Part shown: positions 1 to 12,600 of the stretch, one piece after another
Position numbering within the stretch: the stretch's first letter is position 1
Layout of the letters: each line of letters opens with the position of its first letter
Source of the DNA: Klebsormidium nitens
Taxonomy: Eukaryota > Streptophyta > Klebsormidiophyceae > Klebsormidiales > Klebsormidiaceae
DNA: 64,000 nucleotides
NCBI GenBank assembly: GCA_000708835.1
Contig: DF237235.1
Coordinates: 1 to 64,000 of the forward strand
Reading direction: 5' to 3'
Program-made: the position numbers and the translations under genes
The notes under the pieces: generated by a model
The model's database searches: none
Told to the model about the DNA's origin: nothing
The model's input: only the letters and a program-made list of their open reading frames with translations

Positions 1-1
1 A

Positions 2-1592
2 GCGGACTGGTGTGAGGCCTACTACGGAGAGCCTCCAACGGACTACTCAGTGTACCGAGTCTTTGGGCAGAGTCCAGCTTTTCAAGTGGGGCCATTGGAA
101 CCGGTGAAAATTGAAGAGCTAGCTACGGGTGTGCCCGGGGGGGAGAGCAAGCATGAAGAGAGGCAGCATCCGGAAAGTGACCAGGAAATCGAGGGGAAGG
201 GGATTGGTACCGCTCCTAAAGCAGCCGATGTTGGAGGCGGGAAGGAGAGTGCCATCAGAGTGGAAGAGGCGCTTGAAGAGAAGGTGAAGGGGTCTGGCGT
301 CGGTGAAGGGGGTGAGAGTGAGCGGACAGGGGAGATGGGGCCGGCCGAAGAGCGCGACTGGAACGCCTGGGAGAGATTCCTGGAGAGCAAGAGGGTGGTG
401 CAGATCACCTTGAGTTTGCAGCGCATCTATGAGAGGGTGCAGGCGAAAGGGGCAGCTGATGTCAAAAAGTGGATCGACCAGATGAAAAAGATGGTCTACA
501 CAGACTCGTTTGTAGACTTCGGTCTCACCAGTTGGAACGACATCGACTTATGGCATGTCGCGGTAGAGGGGCGCAAAGTGCTGCCAGCATACCCGCTAGT
601 ACGAGAAGCGATCGCCCACTTCGTGGAGCAGGTTCAAGGGCGGGCTGTCTTTTACAGTGATCAAGCCGTCTGGGCCGCTTTATCCCAAGAGCTTGCAGGG
701 GAGCGGGTACCGGCGGTAGCTGGGCTGCTGACGGAGCGCTGCGCCATCGGCGCAATCATTGATGGTCAGGGCTACAAGGCTGTGCTAAAGATGGAGAAGC
801 CGGAGCTAGTCAAATTGGTGTTCTTCGACCGCGATGCAGAGGCCCCTGCTGTTTTGACCGAACAAGAGGACTTCCGGAAGAGCGGACTTGAAACACGGGT
901 TGCTTGCTTCGTGCCTCGGACGCCGTTCTACCCTGCCATGGATATGGCCATCCTGGTGTTCAAGAAGCCGAAGGACCAGCAAGGTGATTACCCCGATCCG
1001 CGAGCTGTTCGTGATCGCCTTAACTTGTTGTTGATGTGATACCATCAAACGCCCGACTGCAATCCGTAAGGGTTGCTAGTTTGTCATCGACTGTCTGTAG
1101 GAACCATGAACTTTCAAGCAGGTCCATGACTCCTTCACAAGGTCCTTGATGAGTTGCAAGAAGTTGCGACTTGCGGCTGCAGAGTTTGGAATCCCAAGTT
1201 TGTGGTGAAAAGATGGACTGAGTTTGATTCAATGTCCTCCATGCCATTTTGCAGGGTCTGTGGAGCGGCTCACGAAAGTTCAAATGACACTGGAGTCGGC
1301 GCACGACCATCGTCGCTTGACTCAGACCGCAATGCATATCCGCAATGTGAAGCCGTGGCTGGGCGGTGCAAAGCTTGAAGCCGTGGAGGTGGAATTCTGC
1401 TACATAGTGCCCGGTGATCTCGTCGCCGGCGGGGTTCTGCGCCATACTGATCAAAAGCCAGCACAGTTGGGGGTCACGCGGGGACAAGCGGGGTCTGTAC
1501 AGATTGTTGCGCATACTCACATAGAGTTAGCTTTTGGCCAGCTAGATGGAAGGCTAGATCAAGTGGATAACTGGCAGCGGGGGGGAAGTTAG
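2..1592 (+). CDS. unknown protein, 5' end outside window
   Basis: The reading frame is open from base 2, so the gene begins left of the window. It runs unbroken to a stop at 1037-1039. A better two-exon model splices at 983|GTGATT to an acceptor ending at 1254, and exon 2 (1255-1592) then continues in frame to a stop at 1590-1592, giving at least 439 residues. Near residues 35-110 is a low-complexity stretch rich in Glu, Gly and Lys. After it comes a folded-looking region containing WNAWERFLESKRVVQ and a hydrophobic block ending AMDMAILVFKKPKDQQ. I do not recognise the family. It could be a host gene or part of a large mobile element. The single-exon alternative ending at 1039 cannot be excluded. 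Confidence 0.45.
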
Positions 1593-3481
1593 GCTGGTTC
1601 TAGCGAGAGCCGTCAAGCGCCGACAAATCCGCACATGCCATGCTTCCATGTCTCCCTCGACTTTGATTTCTAACGGGCCGGCCTTGGTTCTCCGCTTCAC
1701 TTTGTGAGCAATTTCGGAGGATCTTCAGTTGCAAATACTCCTTCCGTGAAGTGTATGGAGAATGTTGACTATTGAATGTGTCGACTTCGATGCAAGCCAA
1801 AGCACGTACATTGACCGTCATTGCATGTTTCGGCAACCGCAATATACGCTTGGTATCGATATGTGAGTGAGAGAGCATCCGGCAATCCGGATGCAGGGCA
1901 AAAACGCTGGGTGCATTATCTACCAAGAATGGCAAAAGGCCAGTCGGCGCAACCTTACCTCGATTTCGATGCCATATGGGCTCAGGCGCGGCCATTACCG
2001 CACATCGCAGGACATTACCATGCGAGAGCCCCTGATCAGTGCAGTGAGCAACAGTGCACTGTTGTCATATTTTGAGCAGTTGAGCACTGATCGAGCTGCC
2101 ATGAAAAGGGCCACCAGCTAAGCTCAGTAAGTTAGAGTCACGCAGGTCGCGCTTCAGCTTGATTGCTTCCAAGCCTGCCAGCTTGCGTTAGACAGGCTTC
2201 GGGTACCAGTGCCTCAGCTGCCCTGTGACATATGTTAGCTCCAAGCAAGCGGTCATCTTTTATAAAGATGGCTCTGGCTTTTGAAGTACGGTGTACTTGC
2301 AAGTAGTCACTCAAATCCTGAAAGGGGTGCCGGAACGCGATTTTGAAGGAAAGGATACTGCGCATGCAAGCCAACCAGCGGCAGCAGGACATTGGCGTAT
2401 AATGGGCAAATTGCTATTTTGCATGTCCTTAAGTATCTGCTACTATACACAGCTGTTTGGCATGCTATAATCGGCAGTGGCACTGAAATGCATGTGATGA
2501 TTGCACAGCGAGGTCAAGACTGAGGTGTCTGTTGAGGTGGAGAACAGCCGCATGCCACAATGAGTGCTGCGCTGGCGGCTTGTAGTTTATCATGAAGAAC
2601 CTCAGGTCTCATTGCTGCGCGGGTGACCTGCACAGTGCCATGTGCTGAATTCATTACTACTAAGGCCTGATTACGGACCCGCTTTCAAACCTGATGTTGG
2701 CCATCTGATGTACTGGAAGTATCTGCAGCGGGATACGTTAGCGACCGCGTTCTGAGAGCTCTAGCGCTAGCGGCTATCTTCTGATTTAAGAGTCTCATCA
2801 CCTCTTCCATTATATCAATTATGTCCATGTACTGGACTCAGGTGAAATATTGCCTTGATAAGCTACAAGCCGCAATTTGTTTCTCAGTATGTTCTGCGAA
2901 ATCCGTGGCTTTCTTCGCATATGGTTCCAAACAACATTCCGCAGCTCTCAACCTCTGTATCTTCTACGGCTATATATAACATGCTAGCACACAGATCGAG
3001 TGCATGCAATGCGTGCTTCTACTAGGCTGACTTCCTACTTGCATCGCATGTGTAGCGCTGATCAGTTTACGACCGGCCGGACCGAAATCGCGAGGCCGGT
3101 GGCTTGACAGTGCGATACCCCTCGACTCGATGAAGGTGAACCCGCGCATATGGAGACATCCTGTACCATGCTTTGTCTGACGGGACTAGATAGCTAGCTA
3201 CCGCCAGCTTGCTTGCTTTCTCGTGTCTATCGAAGGCGTCAACTTCGACTCGGTACGTGCAAATTATGCACCATGTGCAGGTCAAGATACGGACAACGTT
3301 TAGCTGCACGTTGGACTGCATCGAACGGCTGGCGAGCGGTTCTTGGCTTCGCACAACTTGCACCGTACAACGCTGATGATCACCGTTCAAGAAGTGACCC
3401 ACAACATCAATCTATGCCAGGGCGCCGGGCAACTGTCCGTCTCCCTTAATCTGACGTCATTCTATGGTATTTGACGTCACT
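1593..3481. other. intergenic, no gene seen
   Basis: About 1.9 kb between the unknown gene and the 3' end of menB. No reading frame looks coding on either strand. It holds a perfect 16-bp palindrome at 2049-2064 inside a larger imperfect hairpin (about 2033-2092). A short tandem duplication at 3451-3490 carries two TGACGTCA-type palindromes just past the menB stop codon. Confidence 0.6.
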
Positions 3482-6400
3482 CTACGGTAGCCTCTTGAAC
3501 TTGGAGAAGTCAGGCGCTCGCCCCTCCACGTACGCTTCCCGCCCCTCGCTGCCCTCCTCAGAGCCGTAAAACAGAAGCGTGGCGTTGCCGCCAAGTTCCT
3601 GCACCCAAGTTCTGGTCGTCAGAGCGGAAACGGAAGCGGGAACGGAAACTGTCTGCTCTCACTGAAGATAAGATCCTGAAGTTCGTTCGGGACTCAGATG
3701 GCGCGGCTGCCACTATCGAACCTCCTCATCCGTGAGAAGCGACTGATCTGCACGGCGTCCCTCAGGTCAATGCGATCGCAAGTAAGCCCAGAGGTGGGCT
3801 GGAAGAGGTGGGCTGGAAGCGCTCAATCAGCGGAGAACTACAAGTTGAATCAGAAGATCAACGAACCGGCCATACGATGCCCTGAGCGTGACCACCCTGA
3901 ATACAGATCCGAAACTCATGAGCAAAAAACAGCCAAGCCAATTCAGCTCTGTCCGTTTCCTTGTTTGGTTTCTCGACGACTGAGTCTCTGCTAGCAGTAC
4001 CTTTTCTGCCGCAACAGGCACGTAGCCATACCATCCACAGCTGGAAACGCGTGAAACCCCAAGTCAAAGTCAAGGAACAAAACATCAACAGAATCTAGAA
4101 TGAGAAAAGTGGCGCCAGGTCTTGCGCACCAGCTTCTCCAGAATGAGTCAATCAAGCGAACGCACAAGAGGGAGCACGCTCGCGCCGAGGGGGGTGCTTT
4201 TACCTGGAGGCCGGCCCCCCCGTCGTCGACCGCGTTCAGGGACGACTTTAGCACGCGTAGCGCCATGGGGCTGTTTCGGAGCATCTCGCGGCACCAGATC
4301 AGGGTTTCCTCCTCTAACCGCGCGACCTGCGTACAATGAGTGAGTCTTAGCCACGGCTAACCCTGAATCAGGCGTTTCCGCGCATTAAGCGGCGCCAGAC
4401 CAGGTTTTGCTCCTCTAACCACGCGACCTGATAACAATGGTGGGTCTTAACCAGGGTTCATCTAAACCCTCCGTTAGCCAGGCCGTTTGCATAAGCAGAT
4501 AATTCCGAACGGGGTTGCTACTTAAGAAACCCGGTTAAGCTCCTACACGTAAGAGATTTTCTGAAGCGAGACTTTCAGAGGGACGACGAGAGCCTTGGCC
4601 ACGCGAGATTCTGCCTTAGGTCGGCCATCCCCGTTTGGCTTTGTCTTCCGATCGAGACGTGGTAAGAAGTTTCGGTTAAGAAGGTACTATCAGCGTTGAC
4701 GTGGCCAACCATTGACAGTGCTTGGCCAGATTCTGAAGCCAGGAAACTTCATCCAAAGGGTTTGAAGCATTCAAAATCTCAGGACTCGAGGTAACATTGA
4801 GCATCGACTTCATCGCGATTTGAGGAAAAGGTGAAAGCTAGAAAGGCCCAAAACCCTCGAATCCCCCCGGAAAAGTGGATTCTCGTTACGAGAATTGAGA
4901 GCCTCACCGGGACCACGGTGTTAATAAGCCCCATGTCCAGCGCCTCTTTGGCGGTGTACATGCGCGCAAGGAACCACATCTCGCGCGCCTTTTTCTGCCC
5001 GATCTGCAGGCAGCGGAACAAGGGACAAGTCTCGGTCCTCCCGTGAAAGACATTGACAGGGTTTGCGTTTGCAACGCTTAGCTGACACCGTGAGACAACT
5101 CTTGGAGTCGTCGGAAGATACGAAAGAATATAAACAAATTCGCTGGACCATCCTCATAAGCAATGCCATGTCCCTTAGTGAAGCGCAGTCGCTAAGACCA
5201 TCAGATCAGCGTCGACTAGATAAACCGGGAACGGATCTGATTCTTGATCCGCAGCCTGCGGACGTTACCCACTCCGCATTTTGGACAAAAGATCGTGAAG
5301 AGCGCTGTAAACGCTTGTTCGAAAGGTAGCCCAGAGTTACGTGGGGCTTACCGTACGAGCCATGATGCTGCACCCATACCCGGCGTCGAAGCTTCCTACC
5401 TGCGAAGAAAGCGCCCACGATTTGGAACCACTTATGAACCAAGGCAGGCATTTCCCGCCCTACGTACCCGGGCGCATGGAACTATGCTCCCATCCGGAAA
5501 TTATCCAGCCACGCAAAAGGTGAGTGAACGGACGACACTGATTGAGCAATTCCTCCCATAACAACACGGAACAAACACAAAAAATGTCCAGGTCCACGGT
5601 CTATAAACGCCCGCCCTCCACGAGTCCATTGTGAAGGAGCTTGCCAAAGATGACGGCTTCAAGAGGTGCATCGTATCTTCCCGACTCTGAATTCAAAAAT
5701 AAGGGCACACTGTCTTTGCCAGAGATGCCCGACTTGCAGAATAATCGAGGAGCTGATTGCTTCGCCTCAGAGTATGATATTTTGGGAAATTGGGCACGAG
5801 GGTTTCGGACGTGTCAGTAAGAAGGACTCGAATCTTATTAATATGACCGCTTCAGACGTTCATTTATGAAAGTTATCGGACGTTTCAAGTACTGGCGTAC
5901 GAGCGTTCTGGAGGTTGCAGTTATAGAGGTCTTGGCAACTTGAGTAAAAGAAGTTCGGCCGTCTGAGTACTATATTTTGGGACGTGAGCTGACCTTTGGC
6001 CCCGTCTGTCCGAACACGGCGTTGTCCGCAGCGATGGTGAGGTCACAGACCATGTGAAGCACGTGGCCCCCGCCGACGGCATAGCCCGCTACCTGAGGCA
6101 TACGCGATCGAGCAATCAGATGAGCCCCGCATGCTGGGGGAGTGTGAAGTCGAGGTATGCATGCAGAATGACGACAGCGTATTCCAGCCGACAGAACGGC
6201 CCGACCCACGAGATGCTCGAGGCGAGGAACGACTATCCTTTTGAAGCCGGCACTATCAATGAGTCCAATGAACGCTTCACATGGAAGAACCAACGCCAGA
6301 AACGCGTACGCGCGACACCAATCAAGTACGAGCTTCAAGATAACACTGAGAGTCGGGCGACCCACCATGGCAACGACCGGCTTGGGCAGTCGCCGGATTT

Positions 6401-9285
6401 GCACCTGGGCACAGATGGAAAAGTTTGTAAGCCCTAGCCTTCGGAGGATACTAAGACTTGGTCGAGCGAGGGAGATGCTCACCAGAACACTATTCAACCG
6501 TCAACAGTGAACGTCTGTAGTAAGCCCGCAAACTCACCTTGATCAAACAGAAAAAGCTTGACCTTGCTTTTGAAGAACAGCAGTCATGAGGCGGTCACCC
6601 TGCTTGTACTACACGTGCTTGTGACACCAGGAGCGCGATCCAAACAACCTTTTCAATGCATAAGTTCATCTTAGGACTGCCCTTGAAGCACTGACCGCCA
6701 GATCGGTGTTCCTTGATTCTCCAGATTGAGCACAGGGGGAAAGCTTCAAGCCGAAGATACTGTCTTTACTGGTCGACATAGGCATATTCCTCCTCGAACA
6801 TACCTTACTCCACATGATTAGCTAAAGAGTGAGCGGTGGTTCTTTTCCCAGGTCCCAGTCAAAAAACGGAAAGTGTAACAGCATACCTGTAAGTCCAACA
6901 CGTTCAGCCGGGGTACTCTGTCATTCCCGACATAACCTCCCCTGCCCCGGAAGTGCTGATCCCCCCCGCTGCAGAACGCAAGAGACCCCTGCGCAAAGTT
7001 GGATGGCTTGATTCGGTAACCAGAATCGGCGATTTCTAAATAAAAATCTAACAAGGTTCATAGTTTCAAATTTGGGGAAACGTAGACTTGGACAAGGACT
7101 CCCAATGCATATAGAGTACTGAGATAAGAGCAGGTGATCTGTCACGGATGTAGGGCAGGGATTGGGTAAAATCAGAATCATGTTATCGCCGAAAAAGCGA
7201 TCCGACAATCAAACACCAGGAGCTTCCGTCCTTTGAAGGAGCCCGTCCAAATTTTCAGCCACTGTGACGCACTTTGTGTCTCTATGTCCAAATATAGTCG
7301 TTCAGAAGTTTGTACGACCGGTGAACGAAGCAATCAGGGCAGCACGTAATCTACAAACAATCTGACGTCTATCCAATTTCTCTTGTGAAGAAAACCGAGC
7401 TCACCTGTCCAGTGAAAATGATCACTCCCACGTCAGGGTCATCCCTCGCTTCGTTGAAGGCCCTGCTCAGCTCCTTGACAGTCTCTGGCCGGAACGCGTT
7501 TCGTCGCTCAGGCCGGTTGATCGTAATCTGCAGCAATTACCGGCAGCTTACAATCAGCATTAGTCGCCCGTCTGGGCATGTTCGTGAGTGCTCTTCGCTG
7601 GTCAATATTGTACTCTAGTCATCACCAAGGAGGCAAGAATTCTTGGCCCTTTAGGACTCAAAGCATGAGAAAGTCAGACTGACGGGGCTTTTCTAAACAG
7701 ACCCATGGACTGTGCAATGGGCCCTGCAGCAACCAACGTTCTTCAAAGGTGAAGCTTTTGGGATGTGCGTAACAAGTTGACGCAGGGTTCGACACTCGCA
7801 AGGGAAAGTGGGCTAGAAAAGTGACAAGGTGGGGAAGCATTCCATGAAGCTCAAAGGAACCAATCAGCTGCTACAGTTGCATGGTTTGAGGAGCAAGAAC
7901 AGCAAGCTGACGTGCGGAGCGCACACTGCTGGCACGGATCCACAGGAACTAGGTGCCGCAGCCCCAGTCAGAATTTGCTGTATAGAGGCCATACCATACC
8001 GGCAAAGGAAATCACCACCTTTTGGTTTGAAGAGTTCATTTCGTTTCTTCATGAGAACTCACCGTGCGCTCTAAGTATCAACATTCTGCATAAGAGGTTT
8101 TTTTGGTATCGAGGGACTTACAAGTCACCAGGATGGCCTTTTTCTTATCAATTGATGGTTTCACTTTTTCACAAAGGGCGCCCCTTTTACTTTAAAAAAT
8201 ATCAGACTGATTTTAAAACATTTGCTTCAAAGTGAACTCCCTTGCTAGTACGCTACTGAAATAAGCTTTGGGTTCTGAAGCGGGTGACTAGCCAGTGGGC
8301 CCTCTAGGAAGGACATGCAGGCCTGTTAAGCATTGCAAGCTCAGACACTAGCTCGCCAATAGGGGCACACCCAGGATTCTGCACGAGTATTGAAGGATTG
8401 TTTACTTCTGGATGATTGTTCTCTGTTTGCTCAAAGCAGTTGATAATGTCCCACAAACTACAAGTTTGTGACGCAATGCTGACACCTTTATGTGTGCCCC
8501 TGATGTCCACCCAGATTCAGGACCCTTTTCCAACGTCACCACAGCCTTTTGAACAAACCCCCGCATTGATCCCCTCTCAGGACCCCATTAATCCTGGCAC
8601 TCTTGTGTTGGCAAAGCCGCCGCCCCAGTCTCTACCAATTGTGCAGTGTCAATCAGAGAATGACTCTTATGATTCACTTTTTAGCCCCTCACATTGAGCC
8701 CACAGGTGCTCACCACCACCACAGCTTCATGAATACTCCGAGAACTCTAGAGAAGAGCATCTTGTAAACCCTTCTTCAATTCACACTCAGAACCAGGTAC
8801 TTTACAGAAGTGTTCGAGCGCCCATACCTTCATCCACTCTCAATCCAAAAGTCACGCACAAACCTCTCTAAAACCCTTGCTAAACAACCGCTAACCTTTG
8901 CAATGCCCTCTCCCTCTGCCTTCTCATACAGCACATCCTCCAGCTCTGGCCCCGGCACCTCCGCTTTCCTCCACACCGCAGGCGTGCGCTTTACTTCCCC
9001 GTGAATCCTCGCATACTTTGTCGGCTGGCCGGTGGCAGACGCATACGGTTGCGACTTTCCGAACTGCCCTCCATCAGCTTGCGAAGAAGTGGAAGCATTC
9101 ACGGGTTCAACAAAAGCGGCCGTGTCAAAAGCTGATGATGCTTCGGTCGGGTGCGGGTTGGGGAGAGGTAGCGGGTGGGGCGGAGAAGTGGGGTCGGTAG
9201 GGGAGAGGTGGTTTGCGAGAATGGCGGTCCGGCGAGTGGCTTGTTCGTAGCAGAATGTGATGGGATCCTTCTTGTCCGACGCCAT
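3482..9285 (-). CDS. menB: 1,4-dihydroxy-2-naphthoyl-CoA synthase (naphthoate synthase), peroxisomal type
   Basis: Ring-closing crotonase-fold enzyme of phylloquinone synthesis: it converts o-succinylbenzoyl-CoA to 1,4-dihydroxy-2-naphthoyl-CoA. Nine exons on the minus strand: 9285-8896, 7527-7405, 6988-6887, 6404-6366, 6092-5994, 5399-5352, 5003-4908, 4326-4204 and 3598-3482 (378 aa). Every exon is a multiple of three, so all eight introns are phase 0. Recognised blocks in order are [64 protein letters not shown] and [20 protein letters not shown]. Gly in QTGPK is the hallmark of the bicarbonate-dependent type I enzymes. The chosen Met puts a PTS2-like nonapeptide, RTAILANHL, at residues 19-27, as expected for the peroxisomal plant enzyme; Thr at its second position is unusual. 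An in-frame upstream extension exists but would bury the PTS2. Intron 7 contains a degenerate copy of the start of exon 8. Confidence 0.95.
4288..4465. repeat. duplicated 5' end of menB exon 8
   Basis: The segment 4288-4364 (first part of exon 8, its acceptor and some intron) recurs as a diverged copy at 4389-4465, a 101-bp offset. The copy lies upstream in transcription. It keeps an AG acceptor and the start of the reading frame ([11 protein letters not shown] against [11 protein letters not shown]). Confidence 0.85.
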
Positions 9286-9622
9286 TGCTGCAAAGCCTGA
9301 GCTGTGAAACTGTGCGTTCTCTTCGAAGAGGAAGGAGAGGCACAAGAAAGCTGCCTGAAATGCAGCATTAAGCAGCTCCAATGAATGTTGGTGTGGGATA
9401 CGTAACGTTGAGCGATGTGCAAACCCGAACTCGGAACCATGGTGACAATTCTGACCTGGCGGTCCAAAAGGGCGACCTCATAAGACTTGCAGTACGACTG
9501 ACAGTCGCTGCGTGGTGTAGGACCGCAACAGACGGGTTTACCGGTCTAACCCTGTTTTGAGCTTGTGTAACCGAAGCAGAGGACAAGCTGGAAGTCAAGG
9601 ATCAGGATCAGCATTTTTGATC
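9286..9622. promoter_or_regulatory. 337-bp divergent intergenic region
   Basis: This short gap separates the start codons of menB (minus) and the plastid membrane protein gene (plus). It must hold both 5' UTRs and either a shared bidirectional promoter or two compact promoters. I see no convincing TATA box or other named motif. Confidence 0.5.
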
Positions 9623-12600
9623 ATGCAGGGCACCATGGCGACTTGCAGCAGCTCCCTCACGTGCCTCAAGCCCAGTGCCAGCCACATTCCCTTGCAATCC
9701 GAAAACAGACGGTACCGATGCCTCCTTTCTGAACCTGTCTTGTCTATAAAGCGAACCTATCGCCACCAAGCCCGCTGCAGCGCTCGTTTGACTTCCGGGC
9801 TCCAAAAGTGCGTTGGTCTGCAGAGGAGTTCCAGCCTCCTTGCCGGAGTACACAGATGTAGTATCAAAAGCATACCTCCAGCTCAACCCTTGGCAGATTG
9901 CCCGAGGCAGCAAGCTAGTGAGAGTAGGTTAGCGGAGCGGTTTGCATGCAGAGTTTCGGAGGAGGGCAAGGAAACTGAAAAGCAAGCGGACGAAGGGCCC
10001 CCCTATGGGGTTCTGTCAATGCTGGCGCTCTGGTTCTTTTGGGCGGGGCTCGCATACTACGCCTTTGCGATCGCACCCAATCAGACACCGGTGGGTTGTT
10101 CGGGCATTGAGCTTCATGTCATATAATACGGCCTTGCATACTTGATCACCAGCTACGAGGATGTTGAAAATCACGGTTTGTGCTTTTTCTGATGGTGGCA
10201 CCTAGAATGCTGATCAAGGGGGAGCTCAGTGGGCTAAAGTTTTGGAACTCTATTTGAAGAGAAGCTTTGATGTCGTGTGTTCCGATGCAACCACACTACT
10301 GGGCTTTAAGACGCTAGATTGGGTGGTTCAGTCCAAGATCGGTGACCGTGTTGATTAACGACGGTGGTTATGCACCTGGTCAACTCAACATTCTGATTGA
10401 GTTGCGGGACTCATCGCGTATCTTGACAATCTGTGGGATCTGCAAACGCTTGACGAACTGCATTCTGAGCTTGCTCACCCGTTTGGCATTACTTTATCAA
10501 AAAGGACCTTGCTTGTCATAGGCAGTGCTTGACTTCTTACTTGGTGGTTGTTTTCATCAGCGATTGTCGACGTCGATCTGCGTTTTGTCCTTACCGACAG
10601 GAGTAGGGCTATGGTCACAAACAGTGAAACTGCTCCGACAGACGGCGGTCCGCCCCTTATATCTTGTTTTCAATCAACCCACCCCTTCGTTCGGGGAGAC
10701 CCAACCTTCAGATCAAGAGTCCTGATATTGTGATGGCATTGTAAGACAGTTTCCGTCCCCTGATCAGGGAAACGACACTGGACAATGAGTTTCATGAGCA
10801 TTCCAAGCTAACTCTGCCCTCTGCCCGTCTGCCTGCCTTTGAGCACGAGTTGTTGTCGACAAACCCTTGCGAATGTTTAAGTTGTCTTGTCTTTGTCTGA
10901 CAATTGTTCTGAGGTCAATGTTTGGCCCCTGTACGATATCCTCAGTATACATTGGGTCTTTCCCGATCCGAACATATGCCAGCGTTGTCCTCATATCAAT
11001 CCTCCCCTTTCCCCACCAATGCGCTCCAAAGAACAGCTGAAGTCCTGCTGATATCTCATGCAAGCATATCGTCTTGCAGACCCGCGACGAATACTTCCTT
11101 GGCAAGTTGCTGCTGCTGATCTCTCGAACTCCCCTTTTTCCAAAAGCAAACGCCTCCAGGCAGAAACGAAGTCACGCAGAACCATCATGCGGATCCCGTC
11201 ATGTTTCCTCCAATTGCAGACCCGCGACGAGTACTTCCTCGGCAAGTTGACGCTGCTCATCCAGGACGACTACCCCATCAACCAGGTCCTGCTGAGCGAG
11301 TTCAACATCATGGGTATCTGGCCCTTCATCTATACCGCTCTGCTCATCCCCTCGGGGCGGAGGTGCGCCGCTCCCTTTCCCTCATCATTCTTTTCTCGGA
11401 GCCTATTGTTCCTCCTGTATAAAAACCATCGCTGCCCTTCCTCAATGTGCGGTCCTTTCGGTTCTTGTGACCTCACGGCGTTGATGACAAGGTCAATTGG
11501 AACGCCCAGATAATCAGTGCGGTGCTTTTGCACACGTGCATGACAAGGGAAGATAGTGATTTTATTGGGAAGGCTCTGAGAGAGTCATGAGTTTGGAGTT
11601 GCCAGGATTGCCTGGCCGGTTCTCTAGGAAGATAGTTGAAATCCTGTGAGAGATGCACAAGCAAACGGGGGCTATGGTGTGCCTGCTTCGTATCCAGCTC
11701 ACAACACCTGGGTTCTGAAGCCTCGCCCTTTTCGGAATGAGAACCCATCTACTTGCTTTCGTTAAGTCTCTGAAGATTCGAACTCTTGAAAGAAGGGTGC
11801 CCGCCTCTGTTCCGCGTGAGAATTGTCGAGACTCCCTCTGGTGGATTACACGCAATCTCCATACACCTTGTTCAGGAAAGGAACGGAAAAAGGCAGGATA
11901 GGAAGGGCAGAAAAGTCAAGAGTGCAGCGGAGAGTGCAGAGATCCAGGGCTGAAGCAGAAGCTTCACAACACAGCATAGCTACAAGAAAAGCGGCGTAAA
12001 GAAAGAGCAACATAGTGGTTCGCACATTGACGGGAGTCCCTTTTCCGTCGCAGTAAAAACCTGCGCCCTCCGGTATGGCCATTTGCTTCTCTTTCGATGG
12101 GCATCGGCATCGGGGGGCTCCTCCCGTACTTTGCCCTCTGGCAACAGCCCACGCCGCCCCCACCCTCACAGGAAGAGCGACAAAAGCTGCCGCTGAAAGT
12201 GTTGGAGTCGAAGATCTTTGCCGGGGTGAGTGCTCGCTTCGGTGGTCCCTCCGCTTTTTGGTTTGGGAGGCGGTCTAATGGCTCTGCTCATTCCAGGTCG
12301 CGAAATGATTTCTTTTTATTCTAAGCTTTTTGAGATGTCTATCAGCCCTCACGACCAGACATGTGCTGATGGAAGCGGCATCAGGCAAATGCAAGGGGAA
12401 GGACGCGGCGGAACCGAGGCGGTGGGCGGTTTCGGGATCTTTCAAGCGGTTAAGAAAGGTTTTCCTTAACAAGCGGAAACTCTAGGACCTCTTGGACCAA
12501 AGTCTTCTTTAGCAAGCGAATAAGTCTTCGAGCCTTCTTTGACAATGATTTGTTGTCTTTATCGTCTCTGATGGGCTTTGCCGGGGGAAGCGTCACCTAA

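Noticed and set aside
2033-2092. Imperfect hairpin with a 16-bp palindrome as a mobile-element end
   Set aside because: No paired terminal repeat or target duplication found around it.
8830-9381. Longer N terminus for menB (start at 9381)
   Set aside because: It would place the PTS2-like nonapeptide about 50 residues in. The Met at 9285 fits plant enzymes better.
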